64,000 bases of DNA from Thermoplasmata archaeon (GTDB lineage Archaea; Thermoplasmatota; Thermoplasmata; Lutacidiplasmatales; UBA184), in assembly GCA_021828195.1 (NCBI GenBank), contig JAKASQ010000001.1, forward strand, positions 1 to 64,000, read 5' to 3'. Under the pieces are notes generated by a model. That model searched no databases, was not told the origin of the DNA, and was given only the letters and a program-made list of their open reading frames with translations. This document shows positions 24,431 through 33,951 of the stretch, one piece after another. Position numbers and translations under genes: made by a program. Position 1 is the stretch's first letter. Each line of letters begins with the position of its first letter.

Positions 24431-25575
24431 CGGCCCGACTTCCTGCGCTGCCGAGCGAACCGTTGGCCGACGAGATCGCCGAGGTGGCCCAACGGCTTCG
24501 CCTCGCCGAGCGGTATCGCGAGCTCGACCGGGTCCCCGAGTTCCCCCGGGCGGAGTTCCGCGCGCTGGGAGAAGCGCGGCTCCTCGGCCTCCATGTCGCG
24601 CCGGCGCTCGGAGGGCGGGGCCTTTTGCTGCCCCGCGTCGCGGCGACGTTGTTCCATCTCGCGTACCGCGGAGGGACGGTCTTCGCCAAGCTCTCCCTGC
24701 AGCCGGAGTTCTCGAGCATCATCGCCGAGCACGGTTCGCCGGAGCTGGTCCACCGGTATTTCCGCCCTCTGGTGCGGGGCGAGGTCCTGGTCGCCAACCA
24801 GCTGACGGAACCCGACGCCGGCGCCGATGCCGGCGCCATCGCGCTGCGTCTCGAGCGAAGCGGAGAGGAGTACGTTCTCCACGGAACGAAGAGCGAGGCG
24901 GCGTTCGCGCAGGACGCCGATGCCGCGATCGTCTACGGGAGGGTGGGCGACGGCCCGGGCCTCACCGCCCTCGTGGTCCCCCAGGACCTCCCGGGGATCC
25001 GCCGAACCGTGATCCCCGATCTCGGAGAGCGCTGGATGCGTCGCGGCACGGTCAGCTACGAAGCGACCCGTGTGCCCGTGTCGATGCGGATCGGGGAGGA
25101 AGGTCGAGCCTTCGACTACGTCCGCCCGGAGCTCACACGTGAGCGGGCGCTCCTCGCCGCGATCTACCTCGGGGTCGCGCGGGCCTCCTGGGAGGAGACG
25201 GTGCGCTACGCGGACGAGCGGAGCGTCTTCGGCGGCCCGCTCGCTCGCAACGAGGCCGTCTCCTTCCCGCTGGTCGAGGACTGGGCCGGAGCCGAGGCGT
25301 CCTATCTCTACGCCCTAAGGACCTTGGAGCGCTTCGAAGCCGGCGAGCGGGTGGAAGCCGAGGCGGCGCTCGCCAAGTGGATGAGCACGGAGATCGCTCT
25401 GCGTACGATCGACCACGCGATCCAGTTCCACGGAGGGCGGGGATACTCGGAGACCCTCGCCCACGGCCAGCGCTGGCGCGATGTACGCAGCGGACCGATC
25501 GCCCACGGTCCATCGGAGGTCCTCCACCTGGTCGCGGCGCGACGGATCTGGAAGGCCCCGCGCGAGCGGGTCTGA
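24427..25575 (+). CDS. Acyl-CoA dehydrogenase family protein
   Basis: This 382-residue flavoenzyme has the helical N-terminal domain, the NQLTEPDAGADAGAIALRLER flavin/substrate strand (usual 'alTEp.aGSD'), the middle beta-barrel and the C-terminal bundle with AIQFHGGRGYSETL. The stretch that normally holds the catalytic Glu as YEG(T/S) reads IAHGPSEV here. The general base is therefore either elsewhere (as in isovaleryl-CoA dehydrogenase) or changed. Translation is coupled to the upstream CoA-transferase. It acts on the CoA ester made by that enzyme; whether it works as dehydrogenase or reductase is unknown. Confidence 0.85.
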   Translation: MTARLPALPSEPLADEIAEVAQRLRLAERYRELDRVPEFPRAEFRALGEARLLGLHVAPALGGRGLLLPRVAATLFHLAYRGGTVFAKLSLQPEFSSIIAEHGSPELVHRYFRPLVRGEVLVANQLTEPDAGADAGAIALRLERSGEEYVLHGTKSEAAFAQDADAAIVYGRVGDGPGLTALVVPQDLPGIRRTVIPDLGERWMRRGTVSYEATRVPVSMRIGEEGRAFDYVRPELTRERALLAAIYLGVARASWEETVRYADERSVFGGPLARNEAVSFPLVEDWAGAEASYLYALRTLERFEAGERVEAEAALAKWMSTEIALRTIDHAIQFHGGRGYSETLAHGQRWRDVRSGPIAHGPSEVLHLVAARRIWKAPRERV

Positions 25576-25630
25576 CCTCGGCGGTGTTTTCGGCATGGCT
25601 TAAGCACGGTGCGCGCTAGTACGTCTCCCG

Positions 25631-28600
25631 ATGCACCGGACCGTCGCGCGAGGCTCGAGGGAGGCGCGCACGCTTCGTCGCCGGATCGGACCCGCGCTCG
25701 CGATTGCCGTGCTCCTCGCGAGCCCGCTTGCCGCCGGGCTCGTCGGAGGACGCGGGTTCTCGGCGCTCGCGAGCGGACCGGGCGGGGCCGTGCCGCTGCC
25801 CTCGGCCCTGGTCAACGAGACGTACATCCCGACCAGTTACTCCGAAGCGGGATACCGGCTCGCGGGCGCGGTGGCCACCGATCGTGTGCTCCCCGCCGAA
25901 TTGCCCATCGTGGTGACCCTCGGATTCTCTAACACGAGCGAACTCACCCGCCTGCTTCGCGCTCTGAGCGATCCGGCCTCTCCGGAGTTCCAGCATTACC
26001 TCACGGCAAGCCAGTTCGACGAGGCGTTCGCTCCCTCGCCGGGTACGTACGCGGCCGCGGTAGCGTACTTCGAAGCGCTCGGAGCCCGCGGCATGCAAAC
26101 CTTCAGCGACCGGGTCACGATCTCCTTCGAGGCATCGCCGTCCTCGGTGGATCGGATGTTCCACACCACGGTCAAGGAGTGGAGCCTCGCCGGACGCGCC
26201 TACTACGCCCCGGCCACCGCGGTCGAGCTTCCCTCGGAGCTCGCCCCGGCCGTGTCGGCGGTCGTGGGTCTCAGCTCCTTCGCGAGGGCATCCACCTCGG
26301 CGGGCCACGGAGTGGTTCCCATGACCCGCTCTCTCCCCACGTTCCCGGCGATCCGCTCGGCCAACCCCTCCGGCTACCTTCCCCCGGCGGAGATCCACGG
26401 CTTGCAGTACCAGTACGGTCCCGACCTCCAGGTCGCGTACGACGAGCAGTCTCTCTTCCACGAGGCGGGCTATCCGACCAATGCCGTGATCGCAACGATC
26501 CTGTGGCAAGGATACTACAACGGCTCGACGCCCATCTCGACCCCGTACGGGAATCTGAGCCCGGGTCGGCCGGTGGGCGCGTTCGTCCCGTCGGACGTCC
26601 GGGCCTACTTCAACCAGACCTCGCCGCCGGGTCAGCCCCACGCGGTCGCCATCGGTGTGCCTGTGGGAGGAGCGATGCCGTCGGGGCCGCTCGCATCCTA
26701 CGACACGACGGGAGCGAACATCGAGAACACGCTCGACATGGAGCTGGCCGGCTCGCTCGCTCCGGGAGCCACCGTCTTCGATGTGTACGGAACGACCCCG
26801 ACGTACCCCGAGCTCGACGCCGCCTTCGCGTTCATCCTCAACCCGAATGCCAGCTATCCGGCGCTCGCGCGGGTCTCGGTGATCTCGAACTCTTGGGGCG
26901 ATCTCGATGCCGTCCACCCCGAGTGGAACCAGTACGTGGAGGAGGCCACGGCACGCGGCATCACGGTCCTCGCCTCCACGGGGGACTCCGGCGACTACCC
27001 GAACAGCCCATGGCAGGTGGGCAACCCCCCGAGCGTGAACACCACCTTCCCGTCCTCCCTCGCGACGGATACCTACGGGGTACTGGCCGTCGGAGGTACG
27101 GCGATCACCCTGAACCCCCTGACGCTCCAGATCAACTCGAGCGTGGTGTGGAACGTCCCCTCCGAGCAAATGGGAACGACGAGCGGGATCAGCCCATTCT
27201 ACGCCGAGCCTTCTTGGCAGCTGTCGAGTTCGGCGAACGCGCTGATCCACGACCTCGGCCGCGGGGTTCCGGACATCGCGGCGATCGCGACGAGAGTGCT
27301 GTTGACGATCACCTATATCGGTTACCGGTACAACGCCACGAACGCCTCATCGATCGGCATGTCCTATGGCGAGGGGACCGGGACGAGCGTCGCCTGCCCG
27401 GTCGAAGCGGGGGTGATCGCGGAGATCGATCATGTGCTCGGCGCGCAGCACCAGGCCGGGATCGGCTTCCTGCAGCCGAGGCTCTACCAGCTCGCGGACG
27501 AGCAGTACGCGCCGCTCGTCCATACCCCGACGACCGGATACTTGAACGGGTCGGGTTACACCTCGCCGCTCCCCACGCTACCGCTCTCCGACACGGTCAA
27601 CGGCTCGAACCACTACTATGTCGCGAGGCCGGGCTACGACCTCGTCACCGGTTGGGGATCCCTCGACGCGTACAACTACACGATGTATGTCCTCGCGGTC
27701 GCGTCCGCCGGCGTGAACGGGCGACTCTCGGGGGTCGAGAACAACTTCACGCTCGACGGTCTTACGGTCACCTCGCACGGGACCCAGTCGGTCTTCAACG
27801 CCTCGATCCAGCAGAACTTCTTCCTCGCGAACGGTCTCGGCGCGCCGATCTACTGGATCCAGAACGTGATCTACATCAACTGGACGGCCAGCGGCTGGGC
27901 GATGAACTACTCGGGCTGGATCGCCTATCCGTTCTACGGCCTGTACTATTCCCTGGTGATCTACGAGTACAACTTCCCGCTCGTCGGTCAGGTGGTGCCG
28001 TTACCGGCCACGTTCGATCTTCGTACGCGGCTCAATCCCGGCGTCGGCTTCAACAATCAGAGCATCGAGTACTTCGTAGGCTCGCACGAGCTCTCCTTGC
28101 CGGTGCCGGGAGCGTCGTACATCATCGGGAGCCTCTGGTACAACTACTCCTGGCAGGGCACTGAGCATGAGAACGGGCCGTTCCCAGGCAACCCCATCCC
28201 CGGCGGCCTATCGCCGCAGTTCGGCCTCGTCGGAGGACCGACCGGGGGCGTCGGGCAGTTCGCGGCCCCGACGGCCGGCTCGATGGTGGCCAGGATCCTA
28301 CCGTACGGCAGCTCGACGTTCGAGACCGCCAGCACCCGCTCGTTTTACGAGTCCATCGACCAGACCGGGGAGAACGCGGACAATCTCGTGTGGACGAGCG
28401 GGTCCTCGGGCAGCTGGACCCTGGGGGTCTCGGCGGGAAGCTCGGTCCAAGGCGTGCTGTCGTATGAGCCGGCGGCACAGTATCTCGCGAACTTCACGGC
28501 GGGTGGATTGCCCTCCGGTACGCTGTGGTTCGTGAACATCAGCCACGGGGGAAGTTACTCCTCTACCACGCCGACGATCAGCGTCCCGCTGCCGTCGGGC

Positions 28601-29335
28601 ACGTTCGAGTACGACATCTCCTCGGCGGATCCGCACTGGGAGCCGGTACGGGCGAACGGGACCGTCACCATGGACGGGGCCCCTCAGGTCATCGACGTGC
28701 CGTTCCAAGCCCTGCCCGGATCGATTGTGTTCTCCGAGGCCGGCTTACCCTCTGGGATCGGGTGGACGGTCGTCCTCGGGAGCGGGCAGAACGTCACCGC
28801 GAGCCAGCCCCAGATCACGCTCCACGTCATCAACGGGACGTACTCGTTCCGCGTGCGCGCCGCGCTCAGCGAGTGGGCCCCCCGCCCGGGCGCGGGCTCT
28901 GTCAGCGTGGCGGGTGATTCCGTCGCCGTCAACATCACCTTCTCCCTCGAGAAGTACACCGTATCGTTCGAAGCCGCGGGGCTCGCGGCCGGCACCGACT
29001 GGTTCGTGAACATCACGGGCGGGGCGAACTACACGTCCCTCACTTCGACCATCCGCGTCCTCGCAACGAACGGAACGTACCTATTCACCGCCGGGACGAA
29101 CGCCACCTACCACGTCGCTCCGCTATCGGGATCGGTGACGGTCGCGGGGTCGAATGTCAGTCAACCGATCCAGTTCTCCTCCCCGGGCTCGGGGACGAGC
29201 CCCTACCCCGGTTGGATCGTCGAGGTCCTCGTGCTCGTCGGGGCCGTGATCGCGGTTGCGATCACCGCCGCGATCCTGCTCACGCGGCGGCCCCCGCGAT
29301 CTGGGCCGCGGGAGCGGTCCCGGCGTGTACCCTGA
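25631..29335 (+). CDS. Secreted S53 (sedolisin/kumamolisin) protease with C-terminal surface modules
   Basis: This 1234-residue protein has an N-terminal membrane/signal helix (residues ~18-36), an S53 activation prodomain (~80-205) and a catalytic domain. The sedolisin set is visible: NIENTLDMELA with Glu365 and Asp369, ASTGDSGDYP for the oxyanion Asp, and EGTGTSVACP with nucleophile Ser586. A beta-rich region rich in Asn-x-Ser/Thr sites follows. Then come three ~80-residue modules (FSEAGLPSGIGWTVVL, FEAAGLAAGTDWFVNI and a first, weaker copy LANFTAGGLPSGTLWFVNI), and a C-terminal transmembrane helix with a basic tail. It would be anchored outside the cell and digest protein at low pH. The modules recur in the surface protein at 34281. 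Confidence 0.9.
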   Translation: MHRTVARGSREARTLRRRIGPALAIAVLLASPLAAGLVGGRGFSALASGPGGAVPLPSALVNETYIPTSYSEAGYRLAGAVATDRVLPAELPIVVTLGFSNTSELTRLLRALSDPASPEFQHYLTASQFDEAFAPSPGTYAAAVAYFEALGARGMQTFSDRVTISFEASPSSVDRMFHTTVKEWSLAGRAYYAPATAVELPSELAPAVSAVVGLSSFARASTSAGHGVVPMTRSLPTFPAIRSANPSGYLPPAEIHGLQYQYGPDLQVAYDEQSLFHEAGYPTNAVIATILWQGYYNGSTPISTPYGNLSPGRPVGAFVPSDVRAYFNQTSPPGQPHAVAIGVPVGGAMPSGPLASYDTTGANIENTLDMELAGSLAPGATVFDVYGTTPTYPELDAAFAFILNPNASYPALARVSVISNSWGDLDAVHPEWNQYVEEATARGITVLASTGDSGDYPNSPWQVGNPPSVNTTFPSSLATDTYGVLAVGGTAITLNPLTLQINSSVVWNVPSEQMGTTSGISPFYAEPSWQLSSSANALIHDLGRGVPDIAAIATRVLLTITYIGYRYNATNASSIGMSYGEGTGTSVACPVEAGVIAEIDHVLGAQHQAGIGFLQPRLYQLADEQYAPLVHTPTTGYLNGSGYTSPLPTLPLSDTVNGSNHYYVARPGYDLVTGWGSLDAYNYTMYVLAVASAGVNGRLSGVENNFTLDGLTVTSHGTQSVFNASIQQNFFLANGLGAPIYWIQNVIYINWTASGWAMNYSGWIAYPFYGLYYSLVIYEYNFPLVGQVVPLPATFDLRTRLNPGVGFNNQSIEYFVGSHELSLPVPGASYIIGSLWYNYSWQGTEHENGPFPGNPIPGGLSPQFGLVGGPTGGVGQFAAPTAGSMVARILPYGSSTFETASTRSFYESIDQTGENADNLVWTSGSSGSWTLGVSAGSSVQGVLSYEPAAQYLANFTAGGLPSGTLWFVNISHGGSYSSTTPTISVPLPSGTFEYDISSADPHWEPVRANGTVTMDGAPQVIDVPFQALPGSIVFSEAGLPSGIGWTVVLGSGQNVTASQPQITLHVINGTYSFRVRAALSEWAPRPGAGSVSVAGDSVAVNITFSLEKYTVSFEAAGLAAGTDWFVNITGGANYTSLTSTIRVLATNGTYLFTAGTNATYHVAPLSGSVTVAGSNVSQPIQFSSPGSGTSPYPGWIVEVLVLVGAVIAVAITAAILLTRRPPRSGPRERSRRVP

Positions 29336-29375
29336 ACCGACAGAGGCCCCAAATACCATGCCGTCCTCGGCCGGG

Positions 29376-29804
29376 ATGGAGATATCGATGCCACCGAAGA
29401 CCCATCTACGCGAATTCGGGTTGATGGGCTTCGATCATATCGATCTCCGGGTCAAGAATCGGGAGAAGGCCCGGCGCTTTTTCGTCGAGCAAATGGGCAT
29501 GGACGTCCTCGGGGACGGGGACGGCCACACCTACCTCATGTTCGGGGACCAGGTGCTCGGCCTGCACGACGCCAAGGACAAGGAGGCCGTCGGGGGTGTC
29601 GACCACCTCGCGCTGCGCGTGAGCGAATGGACGGGCCTCAAGAGCCGGGTACAGCGCTCCCGGGTCGTGATCACGGGCGAGAAGGAGCGCGAGGACTCTC
29701 GCTCGCTCTACCTGCGTGGGCCGGACGGCATTCGCATCGAGCTCGTCTGGAGGCCGGACCCCTCGGTCCACCTCGGCCACTGCGCAGGGATTCCCAAGGC
29801 ATAG
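29376..29804 (+). CDS. VOC (glyoxalase/dioxygenase superfamily) protein
   Basis: One or two betaalphabetabetabeta units are visible: GFDHIDLRVKNREKARRFF with the metal His, then GVDHLALRVSEW, and the closing YLRGPDGIRIELVWRP with the metal Glu. The length is ~142 residues. This is a typical vicinal-oxygen-chelate fold; the reaction (isomerase, dioxygenase or lyase) cannot be told. ATG 29376 was chosen because AAATACC lies ~22-26 nt upstream; ATG 29358 and 29388 are in frame. It is convergent with the cupin gene, 9 nt away. Confidence 0.8.
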   Translation: MEISMPPKTHLREFGLMGFDHIDLRVKNREKARRFFVEQMGMDVLGDGDGHTYLMFGDQVLGLHDAKDKEAVGGVDHLALRVSEWTGLKSRVQRSRVVITGEKEREDSRSLYLRGPDGIRIELVWRPDPSVHLGHCAGIPKA

Positions 29805-29813
29805 CCCGTCCCG

Positions 29814-30158
29814 TCAGGGACTCGACGCCGATGCCGGCAGCGCGACGCGCTTCTCGATGAAGTAGTGGACGCTGGAGGTGCCGGGCGTGAACCGGAAGCT
29901 GTGAGGCACGTGGGCGGGGATGAGATGCGTCGCCCCGGCGAGGTGGGACTCGGTCCGACCATCGATCGTCATTTCGATCCGGCCCTCGACCACGATCCCC
30001 CACTCGACGTCGTGGGTGTGGGTGGGCACGACGATCTCGGTCCGGTCCCTCCCGAGTTCCATGAACAGTATCTGGGTGCGTCCGTCATCGTGGACGTAGA
30101 CGTCGATGCCGGCGAGCTGGGTCTTCGGCAGCGAGCGCACGGAGGGCGGGAACGGCAT
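29814..30158 (-). CDS. Single-domain cupin protein
   Basis: The protein has 114 residues with both cupin motifs: PTHTHDVEWGIVVEGRIEMT (His-x-His, Glu and the PxG-type turn, here VEG) and ATHLIPAHVPHSFRF (second His). It is a small beta-barrel that probably binds a divalent metal. It lies 15 nt downstream of ilvE on the same strand and is probably co-transcribed. The specific activity is unknown; most such proteins are isomerases, dioxygenases or ligand sensors. Confidence 0.82.
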   Translation of the reverse strand: MPFPPSVRSLPKTQLAGIDVYVHDDGRTQILFMELGRDRTEIVVPTHTHDVEWGIVVEGRIEMTIDGRTESHLAGATHLIPAHVPHSFRFTPGTSSVHYFIEKRVALPASASSP

Positions 30159-30173
30159 CGGGCTCCTCGCGGG

Positions 30174-31124
30174 CTACGCCCGAGACCGCACGGTCGGTGT
30201 CGAGAGCTTCGGGACGAGCGTGAGCCAGCCGGCGTACTTCTTCTCCTCGCCCTTCACCGCCCGGTAGTACACCTCGGAGAGGTCCCGGGTCACGGGGCCG
30301 ACCTTGCCGTTGCCGATGGCGTACTGCCCGACCGACCGGATCGGGGCGATCTCGGCGTACGTACCAGAGAAGAACGCCTCATCCGCCGAGTACAGTTCGT
30401 TGACCGACAGGGGCTTTTCGACGACCTCGTAGTCGAGGTCCCGAGCGATCCGGATGATGGAGTCGCGCGTGATGCCCATGAGGATATCCGATTCTGGCCC
30501 GGGGGTGTAGAGCTTCCGGTTCCGGACGATGAAGATGTTCTCTCCCGTCCCCTCGGCGAGGTGGCCGAGCGCGTCGAGGAGGATCGCCTCCTCGTATCCC
30601 TCCTTCAGCGCGTCGATGCCGGCGAGATAGCTGTTGAGGTAATTGCCCGCCGCCTTGGCCCACGAGGGGATGGCATCCGATCGGGGCTTGCGGAACGGGG
30701 AGATCTTCGTCTTGACGCCCTCGTCGGAGGTGGCGCTGAGGTACTTGCTCGCCGGGATGATCCCGATCGTGAGCGAGACCTTGCCGGTCAGGTTCTTCAC
30801 GCCGAGGCCGGGCTCGCCGCGGTAGATGAGGGGGCGGATGTACGCCGGGACGATGTCGTTCGCCGCCGTCGTCTCGATGATCGCCTGTTCGATCTCCGCG
30901 GCGCTGTACGGGGCCGGCAGGAAGTAGAAGCGAGCGGAGGCCAGGAATCGCTCCACGTGCTCCTTCAGCCGGAAGATGGCCACGCCCCGTGCCGTCGGGT
31001 AGGCCCGGATTCCCTCGAACACGGCGACCCCGTAGTGGAGCGAGTGTCCAAGCACGTGGGACTTGGCGTCCGCGAAGTCGACGAGCTTGCCGTCCATCCA
31101 GACTTTCTTCGCTTCGGTCTTCAT
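30174..31124 (-). CDS. ilvE: Branched-chain amino-acid aminotransferase
   Basis: This class IV PLP aminotransferase of 316 residues opens with KVWMDGKLVDFADAKSHVLGHSLHYGVAVFEGIRAY. It has the PLP lysine in AIPSWAKAAGNYLNSYLAG, the cofactor-phosphate loop MGITRDSII and the conserved LAEGTGENIFIV segment. It interconverts Val/Leu/Ile and their 2-oxo acids. GCTATATTCG at ~31180 on the minus strand could be the promoter, giving a ~35 nt leader. GGAGG lies about 10 nt before the ATG. The cupin gene follows. Confidence 0.92.
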   Translation of the reverse strand: MKTEAKKVWMDGKLVDFADAKSHVLGHSLHYGVAVFEGIRAYPTARGVAIFRLKEHVERFLASARFYFLPAPYSAAEIEQAIIETTAANDIVPAYIRPLIYRGEPGLGVKNLTGKVSLTIGIIPASKYLSATSDEGVKTKISPFRKPRSDAIPSWAKAAGNYLNSYLAGIDALKEGYEEAILLDALGHLAEGTGENIFIVRNRKLYTPGPESDILMGITRDSIIRIARDLDYEVVEKPLSVNELYSADEAFFSGTYAEIAPIRSVGQYAIGNGKVGPVTRDLSEVYYRAVKGEEKKYAGWLTLVPKLSTPTVRSRA

Positions 31125-31396
31125 CCTGCGGGTCCTCCGGACCTAGGCCCGGCAACTCCGACCATCGGATGCCGGTGCGCGAATATAGCCATCACCCTCG
31201 CTCCTCCCGGCGCCGAGCGCAGTTCGGCGGCTGAGGGAGACGCTGCACGGTCCGGGCTCTACACGGAGGGGGACCGTCGCCGCGGGGCCCGTGGAGCGCA
31301 TATGGCCGTTGGCGCTGTGCTTCCGGCGTCGGAGACGGGAGGCGGGTCGTGGACGTACAGGGCGCTCCGGGGAGATCCGAGGGACTACGCTCGGTC

Positions 31397-32614
31397 ATGA
31401 TCCGGGGACCCCGTGGAGCGTTCCGGTGGATCGCCTACGTCCTCGCGGTCACCGCGTTCGCGGCCGCGGTACCGACCCCGCTCTACCCCATCTATCAGCA
31501 GCAATTCGGATTCTCCTCGGGGATCCTCGGGCTCGTGTTTGGCGCGTACACGGCCGGAGTGCTCCTGACGCTGTTCTTCGTGGCCCCTCAGGCCGAGCGG
31601 GTAGGTCGAAGGAGAATGCTCTACCTCGGAATGATCCTCACCGCCGTCGGCGCCGCGGGCTTCGCGTTCGCCGGAGGGGTGGTCTCGCTCGGGCTCGCTC
31701 GGGCCGCTTCGGGAATGGGGGTGGGAGTCACCACCTCCGTAGCGACCGCCGCGATGAGCGATCTCGAACCGTACCGGGATCAGCACCACGTCGCGCGCGT
31801 GGCGGTGGCGGCCAACTTCGGTGGATTCGCGATCGGTGTCATCCTCAGCGGCCTCCTGGTCCAGTACGCCCCTTACCCCATGGAACTCGTCTACCTCCTA
31901 CCGGTCCTCGCGAGCATGATCGGGCTCTTCGCCGTCTACGTCACCCCCGAGACCGCCACGGCCCTCGGCTCGACCGTTCGAATCCAGATCCAACGCATCT
32001 CCGTGCCACCGGCGCTTCGACGATGGTTCTGGGTCGCGGCCGGCGCTGTCGCGGCCTGCTACGCCATCTACGGACTCTTCGCCGCGCTCATGCCATCGTA
32101 CCTGCGTAGCGACCTCGGCATTTCCAGTCCGTTGGCGGCCGGAGCGTTCGTCGCGCTCATGTTCGGGATGGCCGCGGCTATCCAGCTGGCCACCGCCCAG
32201 ATCCATGATCGCCGTGCCCTGTTGGTCGGGTTTCCGTTGCTGCTCGGAGCTCTCGTCGCCCTCGTTCTGATCCTCCCGCTCGCCCTCTGGACGCTCATGG
32301 TTCTCGTGAGCACCGGGCTCGGGGTCTCCGTGGGCCTCACCTTCATGGGCAGCGTCACGCTGATCGACCGAGTCACCCCCGAGGAGCGGCGCGGCGAGAT
32401 CCTGGCCGGGTTCTACTGCGCCGCCTACCTGGCCCTCTCGATCCCCACCATCGGCGTTGCCGAAGCCTCCGAGGCGCTCGGCCTGACCCACGCCGGCATC
32501 CTCTTCGGCGGCATCCTCGCGATTGCCGTCGCCCTGCTGTACCTGGGAACGTACCGGACTCCGACCCCCGTGGGGGGAGGTGGACGACCGCGGAGCACCC
32601 CCGATCGGACCTAG
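31397..32614 (+). CDS. Major facilitator superfamily exporter
   Basis: This 405-residue protein has twelve predicted helices. The first helix is followed by PTPLYPIYQQQFGFSSGIL, and the loop 2-3 motif reads PQAERVGRRRMLYLGM, a variant of the DHA-type 'G.laDr.GrR'. Loop 8-9 and the C-terminal half look like drug/solute H+ antiporters. It is monocistronic; no regulator gene is adjacent. ATG 31397 is preferred to GTG 31349, because the extra 16 residues are polar and outside the family. The substrate is unknown. Confidence 0.83.
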   Translation: MIRGPRGAFRWIAYVLAVTAFAAAVPTPLYPIYQQQFGFSSGILGLVFGAYTAGVLLTLFFVAPQAERVGRRRMLYLGMILTAVGAAGFAFAGGVVSLGLARAASGMGVGVTTSVATAAMSDLEPYRDQHHVARVAVAANFGGFAIGVILSGLLVQYAPYPMELVYLLPVLASMIGLFAVYVTPETATALGSTVRIQIQRISVPPALRRWFWVAAGAVAACYAIYGLFAALMPSYLRSDLGISSPLAAGAFVALMFGMAAAIQLATAQIHDRRALLVGFPLLLGALVALVLILPLALWTLMVLVSTGLGVSVGLTFMGSVTLIDRVTPEERRGEILAGFYCAAYLALSIPTIGVAEASEALGLTHAGILFGGILAIAVALLYLGTYRTPTPVGGGGRPRSTPDRT

Positions 32615-33555
32615 GTTCGCCGAGGGAGGTCGACCGCAGCGGTAGCGAGCTCCGCTGGAGTGCACCTGACTCCCGGGTCACCACGAAATTCGGGAGCCCT
32701 GCGGCCCGGGCCCTCACGCGGAGTGCTCCATGCCGGCGCACCCGCGAGGCGAGTCGTGCAAGATCGTCTCGATCGAACCGCGTACGTTCTTGCTCTCCCA
32801 GAGGGGCATCGAAGGGATAGCATACATATGTATACGCATATGTATCTTCATCTTCGGGCTTCGGCGCGATCGCCCCCCGTTTCCATCCGTCCCAATCGGT
32901 CCGTCGGTCCATCTTGGCCGGACCGGCGATCGCTGGACGGGGTGGTCCAAGTCGTAACGATATCTCCAGCTTACAGAACGCTGGTAACGATTGTACCGTT
33001 CTTCCATAGCGCACTTTGTGACCGGTACCCGAACAGCCCGGCGGATCGAGCCGGCCCATCTCAGCCCGGGAGAGTGATCGGCACCCCGCGAGGCGGCTTC
33101 GCGCAGACCCGCCCCTGGGCCATCGCAGGTGCGTGGAGTAGATCCAAGGAGCGCGACGGACTCACTCTGCAAGTCCGAGGATTCCGCGCAGGAACCAGGG
33201 ACCGCGTAGGTTCTCCCCCCTGGGATCCGGCTCGAGGGGAAACGGCTCCCTCGGGGTTCGTATAACTCCTGTTATACGCCTCTCCGTCAGAGAATCGGTG
33301 GTGGTCGGCCGCGCTCTGGCTGTGTCATACCTGTACATTACAGTGTTAGACATTATTATTGCGCTTCATACGTTACTGAGCATCCAATTATTAGGACTAA
33401 TTGTCCGGGCGCTCCGGGGGCCCTCTGACCCTACTACGGGCCCGGAAACCCGTCTGCGGCCTTCTAATGCGATCTCCGTCACGGCCACGGCGGACAGATC
33501 GTGCCATATACTTTTCTTGGAATTGATAGATGCGTATTCACATATCCTAAGTAAT
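32615..33555. other. ~0.9 kb AT-enriched non-coding island between the MFS gene and vapC
   Basis: No credible gene is seen across 940 bp. The base composition falls sharply compared with the flanks, mainly at 32805-32850 and 33255-33555, where runs such as ATTATTATT and CATATCC occur. It holds a 9-bp-arm inverted repeat at 32822-32845 and a smaller one, CAATTA/TAATTG, at 33385-33403. Open frames here use rare codons and match nothing I know. It looks like foreign or decayed DNA linked to the toxin-antitoxin genes. I could fold no tRNA in it. Confidence 0.55.
32822..32845. repeat. Inverted repeat resembling the vapBC operator
   Basis: Left arm ATACATATG (32822-32830) and right arm CATATGTAT (32837-32845) are perfect inverses separated by 6 nt. 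The inner ATACATATGTAT is itself a palindrome. The same ATACAT/ATGTAT half-sites with a 6-nt spacer lie over the vapB promoter at 34159-34176. A short minus-strand frame from ATG 32809 begins 13 nt after it, as vapB begins just after its own copy. Confidence 0.6.
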
Positions 33556-33951
33556 CTATAATCTGATTCTTCGGACCTTGAATCGCCAGTGGCCGCCGGG
33601 CAGGTTGCTTCTGGTGTCGGTGATCAGTTCAGCGCACCCGTGCGCCTGGAGGGCGCCGTACATCGCCCAGAGGAGCAAACCGCCGGGCCGGTCGGCCGTT
33701 AGCCGTGCGGTGGCCTCGGCGTGGGCCCGCGAGTCGATCGGGAGCACTGTGAGGCGGCGCCTCAGTCGCTCCAGTTCACGGATTCGCTGGGCTCGAGAGC
33801 CCCCCGGTGCCCGGGCGGCCAGCGCCGAGAGCTCGAGGAGATTGACCTCCGTTGTGGCCAGCTCCTCCCCCGAGAGAGACTTGAGGAGCGACTTGGCGAC
33901 GGGAGCGCCGTGGAGGATCGAGAGGAGGACGGGTGTGTCGAGGGCCCTCAT
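33556..33951 (-). CDS. vapC: VapC-type PIN-domain toxin
   Basis: This 131-residue PIN-domain ribonuclease has the first acidic residue in MRALDTPVLLSIL (Asp5), a second in ATTEVNLLEL (Glu) and a third near ELITDTRSNLPG (Asp), the Mg-binding set of VapC. Its ATG overlaps the vapB stop by 4 nt, the standard order of a vapBC operon. Free toxin would cut RNA (usually tRNA or rRNA loops) and stop translation. It lies next to an AT-rich island, and its own GC content is typical of the chromosome. Confidence 0.85.
   Translation of the reverse strand: MRALDTPVLLSILHGAPVAKSLLKSLSGEELATTEVNLLELSALAARAPGGSRAQRIRELERLRRRLTVLPIDSRAHAEATARLTADRPGGLLLWAMYGALQAHGCAELITDTRSNLPGGHWRFKVRRIRL

Noticed and set aside
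33060-33250. tRNA-like fold around the CTCTGCAAGTCC stretch
   Set aside because: A GGACT/AGTCC stem exists but encloses a 9-nt loop, and no acceptor or T-arm can be built around it.
32615-33555. AT-rich island as a replication origin
   Set aside because: No Orc1/Cdc6 gene, no recognisable origin-recognition-box repeats and only two small inverted repeats. Low GC alone is better explained by foreign or decayed DNA.
33298-33561. Possible 87-residue protein rich in hydrophobic residues on the plus strand
   Set aside because: It has no promoter, uses codons unlike neighbouring genes and loses its hydrophobic pattern after 40 residues. It ends inside the vapC 3' end and shows no domain.
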